DNA of 64,000 nucleotides from Limnobacter sp. MED105. GTDB lineage: Bacteria > Pseudomonadota > Gammaproteobacteria > Burkholderiales > Burkholderiaceae_B. The stretch lies in NCBI RefSeq assembly GCF_000170915.1, contig NZ_ABCT01000004.1, positions 124,001 to 188,000 on the forward strand, in the 5' to 3' direction. How positions within the stretch are numbered: the first letter of the stretch is position 1; each line of letters opens with the position of its first letter. The position numbers and the translations under genes were made by a program. The notes beneath the pieces were generated by a model that saw only the letters and a list, made by a program, of their open reading frames with translations, was not told the DNA's origin and ran no database searches. Below, one piece after another: positions 58,311-64,000 of this stretch.

Positions 58311-58676
58311 TCAGACCCACTTCGGGCGTTCTATGCGGTTTGACGAGAAGGATTGAAAGCCGTTGAACTCTTCAGGTTCTTGGTCCAAGGCATTGGGAAG
58401 TGTGGCAAAAGTCAACAAACTGGGCAGTACGCTCACACTGTGGGCGTGGCAATGGTGGTGATCACCATCGCAGGTTTGGTCTTGCTGCTTGTTGTCCTGC
58501 TGTTGATACTGATGAGAGTCATGTGCAGCGTGGTGATCATGCCCATCGTGGGTATGAAGCACTGCCTCAATCGCAGATTCATGCTCTGCGCCGTGTCCGT
58601 TATAGGTTTCCACCGCTGCAAGCGCTGCTTGAAGCGGTAATACCAACATGAGAAGGACAAGGAAAAATTTTTTCAT
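58311..58676 (-). CDS. czcI: CzcI-like small periplasmic protein
   Basis: A 121-residue secreted protein with leader FLVLLMLVLPLQAALAAVE, a His-rich middle (HTHDGHDHHAAHDSHQ, GDHHHCHAHS) and the C-terminal RIERPKWV that marks the CzcI family. It is a paralog of the product at 32443. The start is the ATG at 58676; the in-frame extension to 58697 is not needed. It lies between the CDF gene and czcC. Confidence 0.82.
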   Translation of the reverse strand: MKKFFLVLLMLVLPLQAALAAVETYNGHGAEHESAIEAVLHTHDGHDHHAAHDSHQYQQQDNKQQDQTCDGDHHHCHAHSVSVLPSLLTFATLPNALDQEPEEFNGFQSFSSNRIERPKWV

Positions 58677-58689
58677 GAGCGTAAGAGTA

Positions 58690-59313
58690 TCACACACTGG
58701 TTTGGTTCAATTCGCGCCATGCTTGCGCGATGATGGTTCTAGCCGCGGTAATACCCAGAGTAGCCATTAACACAGCAACCACCAAATCAGGCCATGCACT
58801 GCCGGTCCAGGCAACCAAGCCAGCAGCGGCGACCACAGCCACATTTCCAATCGCGTCATTGCGGCTACAAAGCCACACCGATTGCATGTTTGAGTCACCT
58901 TCACGCCATTTGTAAAGCATCAAAGCTACAGCCACATTGGCAACAAGCGCCAACACCGCTATCACTCCCATCGTCAAAGGTTCAGGAACTTGCCCAGTCC
59001 AAAGGCGATAAGCAGTGAAAGCCAAAACGCCTACCCCGAAAATTCCGAGTGTGGCACCTTTAACAAGGGCCGCCTTGGCACGAATCGAAAGTGCCATGCC
59101 CAACACAAAAAGGGAAACGGCGTAATTCGCGGCATCACCAAAAAAATCAAGCGAATCGGCCAACAGGGAGACCGAACCCGCTTTCAATCCTGAAGCCACC
59201 TCAACGATGAACATGCCCAAATTGACAATCAGAGCAACCCACAACACTTTTTTGTAGGTTGGTGAAACTGTTTGGGCAGGCTGATGGTCGTGACATGTTG
59301 AACAACCAGGCAT
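58690..59313 (-). CDS. Small CDF-family cation transporter
   Basis: A 207-residue cation transporter with a Cys/His N-terminus (PGCSTCHDHQ) and about six helices, lacking the C-terminal cytoplasmic domain of CzcD. Metal residues lie in SLLADSLDFFGDAANYAV (DxxxD) and CSRNDAIGNVAVVAAAG. GAGGAGATCAAG precedes the ATG at 59313. It is the first gene behind the MerR-type promoter and probably exports Cd, Zn or Pb. Confidence 0.85.
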   Translation of the reverse strand: MPGCSTCHDHQPAQTVSPTYKKVLWVALIVNLGMFIVEVASGLKAGSVSLLADSLDFFGDAANYAVSLFVLGMALSIRAKAALVKGATLGIFGVGVLAFTAYRLWTGQVPEPLTMGVIAVLALVANVAVALMLYKWREGDSNMQSVWLCSRNDAIGNVAVVAAAGLVAWTGSAWPDLVVAVLMATLGITAARTIIAQAWRELNQTSV

Positions 59314-59344
59314 CTTGATCTCCTCGTGAAATTGCAATATGTTC

Positions 59345-59375
59345 ATTAAAAACCCTAAAGTAGCTTTAGAGTCAA
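59345..59375 (-). promoter_or_regulatory. MerR-type promoter for the CDF-czc operon
   Basis: Read on the minus strand: TTGACT, exactly 19 bp, then TTTAAT. The spacer holds the dyad CTAAAG-N3-CTTTAG. A 19-bp spacer with a central dyad is the hallmark of MerR-family activated promoters. The divergent MerR gene starts at 59392, so this is its target and probably its own operator too. Confidence 0.85.
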
Positions 59376-59391
59376 GCTCGAGGAGGAATTG

Positions 59392-59784
59392 ATGAAAATC
59401 GGTGAATTAAGCGAGAAGTTGGGAATAACGGTGGAGGCAATACGCTATTACGAGAAGGAAGGCCTGCTTTGTGCACCAGACCGAACCGCCTCCAACTACC
59501 GGGTTTACGGCGAGCATCATCTCGAAGATCTAGCATTTGTGGTGTTTTGTCGCGGTATCGACATTTCATTGGATGAAATACGCTCTTTACTGAAACTCAA
59601 ACATTCACCCCGTGAGTCATGCGAGCCAATTAACGAGGCTATTGACGACAAATTGATTGAGATCGACAAAAGGATCAGCAGACTTCAAGCACTTCGGAGC
59701 GAATTGCAACGTTTGCGTGCCAAATGCTTGGGTCACAACACAATAGCCCAATGCGAAATCATAAAAACATCGTTAATAATTTAG
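59392..59784 (+). CDS. MerR-family regulator, CadR/PbrR type
   Basis: A 130-residue regulator. Winged-helix domain: MKIGELSEKLGITVEAIRYY and NYRVYGEHHLEDLAFV. The effector half has CRGIDISLDEIRSLL and Cys residues in SPRESCEPIN and AKCLGHNTIAQCEI, suitable for Cd, Pb or Zn. AGGAGGAA precedes the ATG at 59392. Divergent from a CDF-czc operon with a matching 19-bp promoter. Confidence 0.9.
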   Translation: MKIGELSEKLGITVEAIRYYEKEGLLCAPDRTASNYRVYGEHHLEDLAFVVFCRGIDISLDEIRSLLKLKHSPRESCEPINEAIDDKLIEIDKRISRLQALRSELQRLRAKCLGHNTIAQCEIIKTSLII

Positions 59785-60077
59785 TTAGGTATCGAACGTT
59801 CAATTAAAGAAGTGCAGATAAACGCACTAGTCGCTTTTTACTAGGCTCAACGCCACGTGAGAACAAAAATCGACCACTGTCTGTCTCTGCGTACAAAGCT
59901 GGAAACAAATTTAATATCAACCTTGTCTTACCATTCAAGATGGTCATTAGCATCAATCTAGCTTGCGTTGGCTGATGGCTTCGTCATTGTCACCTAATCC
60001 AGTAGGTCTATAAATTCGCGGCAAACTTTACACAAATCGACGCAGTATAGGTAACCCTTTAGGCCTGAATGATGGAA
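59785..60077. other. Intergenic region with weak hairpin
   Basis: About 293 bases between two convergent MerR genes. No ORF with a credible start is seen. AGTGC/GCACT (59811-59828) is followed by a short T-run at 59835-59839 and may end the CadR-like transcript. The rest shows nothing recognisable. Confidence 0.4.
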
Positions 60078-60485
60078 TTAATCTTCACCCACCAATGCGT
60101 CAATAATGGGGCAACTGGTCGAGTCGTCTGCTGCATTGCACCGAGCCACAAGCTGCAACAATGTATCTTGCATTTTAGTCAGGTCGCGGATTCTCTCGCT
60201 AACAGATTTCAGCTTGCTTTCGGCCAGATCTTGGGTTTCGCGGCAGGAACTAGCGTTGCTCAAAACCAGCAGTTCAGACACCTCTGCCAAAGTAAAACCC
60301 AATAACTGGGCGCGTTTGATAAAGCGGATCCGCTTAACGTCGCCGACACCATATTTACGAATACCGTGCAGGGGCTTGGCAGGCTGTGCCAACATGCCCA
60401 CGCGTTGATAGTAGCGAACCGTTTCAACATTCACGCCTGCTGCCTGGGCCAACCCGCCAATGCTCAATATGTGTTTTTGAATCAT
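60078..60485 (-). CDS. merR: MerR mercury-responsive regulator
   Basis: A 135-residue MerR. HTH region LSIGGLAQAAGVNVETVRYY, then IRKYGVGDVKRIRFIKRAQ. The three Hg(II)-binding cysteines are in NASSCRETQ, VARCNAADD and STSCPIIDAL, as in classic MerR. It is divergent from merT across the mer operator. Confidence 0.93.
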   Translation of the reverse strand: MIQKHILSIGGLAQAAGVNVETVRYYQRVGMLAQPAKPLHGIRKYGVGDVKRIRFIKRAQLLGFTLAEVSELLVLSNASSCRETQDLAESKLKSVSERIRDLTKMQDTLLQLVARCNAADDSTSCPIIDALVGED

Positions 60486-60490
60486 GCCTA

Positions 60491-60522
60491 TTGACTCCGT
60501 ACTTGGGTACGGCTTTTACAAT
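60491..60522 (+). promoter_or_regulatory. mer operator/promoter
   Basis: TTGACT at 60491-60496, 19 bp, then TTACAA/TACAAT at 60516-60522, with the dyad CCGTAC-N4-GTACGG in the spacer. This matches the mer operator of Tn501/Tn21. It drives merT at 60555 and controls merR. Confidence 0.9.
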
Positions 60523-60554
60523 ACCATTTTCACACTGCATTCAGAGTAATCAAC

Positions 60555-60869
60555 ATGAAACCACTTCAAAATACCGGCACCCTGATCGCAAGCGCACTGG
60601 CGGCATTCGGGGCTTCCATTTGTTGCCTTGGCCCGCTTTTGCTGCTGGCTGCAGGAGTGGGGGGTAGTTCGTCGCTGGGCATGGTCACCGCCCTGGAACC
60701 CTATCGACCCGTTTTTATCGCCATCACGCTCGGTTTGCTGGCGCTGGTTTATTACAAAATGTTCTGGCGCAAAACTGGTTGCGAGAGCTGCAACCGTGGC
60801 CAGAAAATGCTTTTCTGGGTCATCGCAGTGCTTTCACTGCTCTTGCTGGCCGTGCCATGGTTCATGTAA
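60555..60869 (+). CDS. merT: MerT mercuric transport protein
   Basis: A 104-residue inner-membrane protein with three helices. The paired cysteines in the first helix (ASICCLGPLLLL) and the second pair in the cytoplasmic loop (TGCESCNRGQK) are the Hg(II)-relay residues of MerT. It moves Hg(II) into the cytoplasm, usually to MerA. Neither merP nor merA follows here. Confidence 0.9.
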   Translation: MKPLQNTGTLIASALAAFGASICCLGPLLLLAAGVGGSSSLGMVTALEPYRPVFIAITLGLLALVYYKMFWRKTGCESCNRGQKMLFWVIAVLSLLLLAVPWFM

Positions 60870-60887
60870 AAATAAGGGGAAAGTGCC

Positions 60888-61097
60888 ATGACTGACGTTG
60901 TACTTGAATCGATTTTGACCTGCCCAAGCTGTGGCGTAAGCACGCCGTGTATTATGCCCACAAACGCGTGCCAGTTTTTTTTCCAGTGTGGGCACTGCAG
61001 TACGCTACTCAAGCCCAAGCCGGGCGATTGCTGTGTATTTTGCTCATATGGGTCGACGAAATGCCCGCCTATTCAGAAAGGCAATTCGTGTTACTAG
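60888..61097 (+). CDS. GDCCVxC domain-containing protein
   Basis: A 69-residue Cys-rich cytoplasmic protein. It has ILTCPSCGVSTPCIMPTNAC, FQCGHCSTLLKPK and GDCCVFCSYGSTKCPP, which contains the GDCCVxC motif that names the family. Ten or so cysteines suit Hg(II) or zinc binding. It is the usual small gene in mer-like clusters. Starts 18 bp after merT. Confidence 0.9.
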   Translation: MTDVVLESILTCPSCGVSTPCIMPTNACQFFFQCGHCSTLLKPKPGDCCVFCSYGSTKCPPIQKGNSCY

Positions 61098-61188
61098 ACC
61101 ACGAATCCTGGTGACGGGAAAAAACCGAGAATGCTCGAAATGATGTCGATAAACCTGAGCCATTTTTATTCCTTAATTTGGAATGAAG

Positions 61189-62046
61189 TTATCCATGTTT
61201 TTTAACACTTGTTTTTCTCCGAAAAGGCCAAGCAATTTGTTTCAAGTATGTGGTTGGCATTTTTTCACGCATGCCAACCTCCCCTTTTTTTACGCCGTTG
61301 ACTGTGTGATGGAAAGTTCTGAAAAGTTGATCCCAAATCATCCAAAACTCGCCAAAGTTGACTTGAGAATCCTCGTACTCTTTCTTGTGATGCCAGCGGT
61401 GGATTTCGGCTACACCGAGAATATTTCTTAATGGGCCAACTGTGTAGTCTAAGTTTGAGTGTTGGAACGCCAAATGGACTGCAATTATCGTGTACCAACA
61501 TCCAACCACCTCCGCAGGAGCTCCTAAAAAAATTGCTAAGAGTGTTCCCGGGCCAGCCAAAAGCAAAGCGCTCAGAGGGTGGCGGCGCTCACCATTAAGC
61601 CAGTACAGGCGTTCGGCGCTGTGATGCAGTGCATGGAGTTTCCACAAATAATCATTTTTGTGGCTCAACCAATGCATCAACCACAGTCCAAAATCAATGA
61701 TGAGACCGGCTACGAATACCTGAGCCCATAGTGGCAAAGTGTTTGGCCAAACTTTTGAGAAAGGAACAAGTACACGAATAATCTCTGCTATTTCAACGCT
61801 TGCAAAAATAAACCCCAAGCTAAATGTTGCGTGAAGAATATCAGGAAGGGTATCTTCATGGTCTAGGTTCCAAGATGGTTCGTACGGCAAGACCCTTTCC
61901 AAGATGGCCACTGCGCTCATGCCTGCACCAGCAACCAAGATGGCATACGGCCAATGAGAAATACCTGCTTCAATTAATAAGAGCTGAGCAAAGGCGGTGA
62001 TACCGAAAATAATCGGATATGAGCCCAAGCGAACTAATTCATTCAT
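61189..62046 (-). CDS. Sterol desaturase / fatty acid hydroxylase family membrane enzyme
   Basis: A 285-residue membrane di-iron oxygenase. The His clusters HWLSHKNDYLWKLHALHHSA and HRWHHKKEYEDSQ, together with AVHLAFQHSNLDY, match the fatty acid hydroxylase superfamily. About four helices flank them. It may hydroxylate or desaturate a lipid. It is not linked by spacing to the mer genes. Substrate unknown. Confidence 0.88.
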   Translation of the reverse strand: MNELVRLGSYPIIFGITAFAQLLLIEAGISHWPYAILVAGAGMSAVAILERVLPYEPSWNLDHEDTLPDILHATFSLGFIFASVEIAEIIRVLVPFSKVWPNTLPLWAQVFVAGLIIDFGLWLMHWLSHKNDYLWKLHALHHSAERLYWLNGERRHPLSALLLAGPGTLLAIFLGAPAEVVGCWYTIIAVHLAFQHSNLDYTVGPLRNILGVAEIHRWHHKKEYEDSQVNFGEFWMIWDQLFRTFHHTVNGVKKGEVGMREKMPTTYLKQIAWPFRRKTSVKKHG

Positions 62047-62119
62047 GACGGATTCCCCAAGATTTGTTGATGAACGCCAATACTCAACGAATCTGTTCCC
62101 TTTGTATTGAATGAAAGAG

Positions 62120-62854
62120 CTACCGATTTTTATGGCTTGTTATTGCCGTTTGGGCGCTCATGTAGGTAATTCCAAACGCATGTGCAAACGCCCGGCTCAT
62201 GTGAGCCTGATCACTAAATCCTCCAGCGAGGGCTGCGTCGATTGGAGACTCTCCCGCTAGCATCGCGTTAATCGCCAAACGGAGTTTTAGCCATTTTTTG
62301 TAACTCCTAACCGGAATTCCGAGTTGTTCCACGAACCAATGTGAGAATCTGGAAGGCGACATACCCGCGATCTCTGCCAAAGAGAAGCGGTTTGTGTAAT
62401 CTTCCTCATTCAAAGCAGAATTTATGCGGGAAAGTACAGAATATATTCTTGAATCCATTGTTTGACTTGGACGCAAGACAGTCAGTATCGCTTCTAGAGG
62501 GTTTTTTGCATTGACCAACGTCTTAAGGCAACTTGTGAGCTCTAAAGCCCCCCAACTGTCATTTAGACCTGAGCTTGGGTCAACCAAATGGTCGAACAAT
62601 CGGGATGCTGGGTCAAAGTAAAACGAGCAAACTTTTCCGGTCACAAGGCGATGTTCGACGTTGGGTCTGAAATATGCAGCTTGAACAGATAAACAGTCTA
62701 AACCTGGTATCTCCACATAAAAAGTATCCTCTAACGCGATGGTGATTTGGGCTGCCCAGTGCCGATGCATTGTGTTGTCTCCGACATTGCCTCGGAATAC
62801 ACCGATGCCGTCTGCAATCAACAAGTCACCCATCCAGTTCGTTTTTTCACTCAC
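62120..62854 (-). CDS. AraC-family transcriptional regulator
   Basis: A 244-residue regulator. The N-terminal cupin-like sensor region contains MHRHWAAQITIALED and the C-terminal AraC domain contains FSLAEIAGMSPSRFSHWFVE and DAALAGGFSDQAHMSRAFAH. The start is GTG at 62854; an ATG at 62833 is an alternative. It may control the sterol-desaturase-like gene 73 bp downstream. Confidence 0.87.
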   Translation of the reverse strand: MSEKTNWMGDLLIADGIGVFRGNVGDNTMHRHWAAQITIALEDTFYVEIPGLDCLSVQAAYFRPNVEHRLVTGKVCSFYFDPASRLFDHLVDPSSGLNDSWGALELTSCLKTLVNAKNPLEAILTVLRPSQTMDSRIYSVLSRINSALNEEDYTNRFSLAEIAGMSPSRFSHWFVEQLGIPVRSYKKWLKLRLAINAMLAGESPIDAALAGGFSDQAHMSRAFAHAFGITYMSAQTAITSHKNR

Positions 62855-62865
62855 GTGAAACTCTA

Positions 62866-62897
62866 CCCAAAAGACAACCGGGCCGATGCGGCCCGGT
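62866..62897 (-). terminator. Rho-independent terminator after the 27-codon gene
   Basis: On the minus strand, ACCGGGCC / GGCCCGGT forms a perfect 8-bp GC-rich stem with a 5-base loop, followed by TTGTCTTTT. It starts 12 bases after the stop codon of the tiny ORF at 62910-62993 and separates it from the AraC gene. Confidence 0.85.
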
Positions 62898-62909
62898 CTA
62901 ACTAACGCT

Positions 62910-62993
62910 TTACGCGCAAAGTGGGCATGCTGCCAAGGCTACCCCTACAAGACCAAACACACCAACCGCGGCTGCGAACATTTTAACTTTCAT
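62910..62993 (-). CDS. 27-residue lipopeptide with CPLC motif
   Basis: A 28-codon ORF read on the minus strand. It opens with MKVKMF, has a hydrophobic stretch (AAAVGVFGLVGVALAA) and ends CPLCA before TAA. LAAC is a good lipobox, so signal peptidase II would leave a five-residue, Cys-acylated CPLCA. Support: AAAGGAGAT at 63000-63008 with a 6-base spacing, a strong terminator directly after the stop, and a CueR-type operator/promoter directly before it. The two cysteines of CPLC could bind Cu(I). No known family is recognised. It is too short to be certain. Confidence 0.65.
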   Translation of the reverse strand: MKVKMFAAAVGVFGLVGVALAACPLCA

Positions 62994-63036
62994 CGCAAAA
63001 TCTCCTTTAACAAGACAAGGGAACACTCCCATACAG

Positions 63037-63067
63037 ATCGTGGACCTTCCATCCACTGGAAGGTCAA
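63037..63067 (-). promoter_or_regulatory. CueR-type MerR-family promoter
   Basis: On the minus strand, TTGACC, then a 19-bp spacer, then CACGAT. The dyad ACCTTCC-N7-GGAAGGT is the CueR/ActP consensus for Cu(I)-responsive MerR regulators. The -10 is weak, as expected for an activated promoter. It starts 3 bp after the stop of the MerR gene at 63071 and drives the 27-codon gene. Confidence 0.82.
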
Positions 63068-63070
63068 GCG

Positions 63071-63538
63071 CTATTTTTTGGCATCGTTTCTGATGGGAAT
63101 AATGTAGTCAGCAATTAGAAACTCACCTTCTGGTTCATTCGGGTTTTGTGCAAGTTCATGCGCGATTGCAGCATTATTCGCCTGAATGTCCGTCAACTTT
63201 TGTTCTAGCGCCTCGAGGTGAATCTTCACTTGTTGGACTTCAACTAATTTTAACGCGATTAATTCGTCTACTTTCGCTCTGGAGGCACAACCGCAGGCTG
63301 GTCCCTGATCGTAATAATCCAGCACTGACTGAATTTCTTTGATCGAGAAGTCAAGTTCGCGTGCCTTTTTGACAAAATCAAGTCTGGACAAGTCCTCTTG
63401 CCCGAAAACGCGGTTTTTGCCGGAGGTAAACCAAGACTCGGAAGTAGCCCTTTTCGGTGCAATCAAGCCCTGGTCCTCGTAGAATCGAATAGTTTTAGGA
63501 CTCAAACCGAGTTTCTTAGCTACTTCGCTGATTTTCAT
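63071..63538 (-). CDS. MerR-family metal-responsive regulator
   Basis: A 155-residue regulator. HTH domain: MKISEVAKKLGLSPKTIRFY, then NRVFGQEDLSRLDFVKK. The effector region has a Cys cluster, DQGPACGCASRAKVDE, near residues 81-87, not the C-terminal CxxxxxxxC loop of CueR. It carries a long C-terminal tail (GEFLIADYIIPIRNDAKK). GAGG lies before the ATG. Its upstream sequence has TTGACT-N17-TAGTAT on the minus strand with an imperfect dyad. Metal specificity is uncertain; a CueR-like box lies immediately downstream. Confidence 0.85.
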   Translation of the reverse strand: MKISEVAKKLGLSPKTIRFYEDQGLIAPKRATSESWFTSGKNRVFGQEDLSRLDFVKKARELDFSIKEIQSVLDYYDQGPACGCASRAKVDELIALKLVEVQQVKIHLEALEQKLTDIQANNAAIAHELAQNPNEPEGEFLIADYIIPIRNDAKK

Positions 63539-63605
63539 ATACTAGAACCTCAAGATTCGACAGTCAATCAACTAAGTGAATGATGCACTAGATGAATGTC
63601 ACATT

Positions 63606-63926
63606 TCAATCAATTTGGATATTAAACAAACGGTATTGATTCTGAACTTTTTGAAGTGATAGCAACGCCCGACTTCTTGGTGGAAAGTGATCCGGTTTTT
63701 CTCCACATTCAATTCTATTAAGCCACACCCTAGCGTCATGAATGTAAGACTTTACAAGTTCATCGCACATAGAATCTAAGGCAAGCATCTGTTCTGAAGA
63801 AAAGTTGGGTATAGAAAATTCTTGAAATTTTACCCTGTTAAAACTAAAAAGAGTGTCAATTTTATTTTCAGAAATATTGCTTTTTACTGGAGTGAACATA
63901 GTAGATTTTATCAAATCTTCATTCAT
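63606..63926 (-). CDS. Unrecognised protein
   Basis: A 106-residue ORF with no signal peptide. NEDLIKSTMFTPVKSN, FSFNRVKFQEFSIPNF and a C-terminal RALLSLQKVQNQYRL are visible. Composition is AT-rich and the predicted content is helical. No family recognised; it may belong to a larger accessory region that continues beyond the window. Confidence 0.5.
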   Translation of the reverse strand: MNEDLIKSTMFTPVKSNISENKIDTLFSFNRVKFQEFSIPNFSSEQMLALDSMCDELVKSYIHDARVWLNRIECGEKPDHFPPRSRALLSLQKVQNQYRLFNIQID

Positions 63927-64000
63927 TAAATGAAAATTATTAAAATATTGAAAGCGCCTACTACGAGTGCTGGTATAAAGAGGGGGAAGCCATAACTCAG

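Overview
The window looks like a chromosome segment of a betaproteobacterium of the Burkholderiales, perhaps a Limnobacter-like one. This is inferred from the gene order ygfZ-DUF4936-NRDE, the order mltG-tmk-holB-pilZ-tatD-ankyrin, and overall protein style; no rRNA or tRNA is present to fix it. Intergenic spaces are short, start codons are often coupled (ATGA, GTGA or TAATG overlaps), and several genes start with GTG or TTG.

Layout. (1) 1-10.9 kb, housekeeping: the 5' end of selO, an acyl-CoA ligase, a Dabb protein, an NRDE protein, DUF4936, ygfZ, then mltG-tmk-holB-pilZ-tatD-ankyrin, and an Aer-like PAS chemoreceptor. holB appears to carry a frameshift near its 3' end. (2) 11.0-17.0 kb, an accessory island: a KfrA-like coiled-coil DNA-binding protein divergent from a tyrosine recombinase, an XRE regulator with two operator-like palindromes, a two-gene unit of an unknown protein and an SF2 helicase, and a DUF2971 gene broken by an in-frame stop. 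(3) 17.0-32.3 kb, copper resistance: a minus-strand operon of small secreted proteins, a TolC-type channel, a multicopper oxidase, a cupredoxin, DUF411, CusF and a patatin lipoprotein; a divergent CopRS-type two-component system with a copper P-type ATPase; then CusF, CopB, CopA and a cytochrome b561. A perfect ATTACA-N4-TGTAAT inverted repeat lies in the copRS divergent promoter region and again upstream of a small secreted protein at 17.2 kb.

(4) 32.4-41.1 kb, a plus-strand czcICBA operon followed by DUF3147, a CzcD-type CDF and a COG4705 membrane protein. (5) 41.2-51.7 kb, envelope stress and modification: a DegP protease, a QseBC/PmrAB-like two-component system with an MFS transporter and a PepSY protein, an AI-2E family permease, a second COG4705 protein, a yybP-ykoY manganese riboswitch in front of a UPF0016/GDT1 exporter, a PAP2 phosphatase, an EptA-type phosphoethanolamine transferase and YnfA.

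(6) 51.7-59.8 kb, a second czc-type operon on the minus strand (CDF-czcI-czcC-accessory protein-czcB-czcA-accessory protein). It reads from a textbook MerR-type promoter with a 19-bp spacer, divergent from a CadR/PbrR-like MerR gene. (7) 60.0-61.1 kb, a minimal mercury unit: merR, merT and a GDCCVxC protein, with no merP or merA in view. (8) 61.2-64.0 kb: a sterol-desaturase-family enzyme, an AraC regulator, a 27-codon lipopeptide gene with its own ribosome binding site, terminator and CueR-type operator behind a third MerR gene, and an unrecognised ORF.

Together regions 3 to 8 form a multi-metal resistance block (Cu, Zn/Co/Cd, Mn, Hg). The tiny lipopeptide unit and the XRE-helicase module are the parts least explained by known systems.
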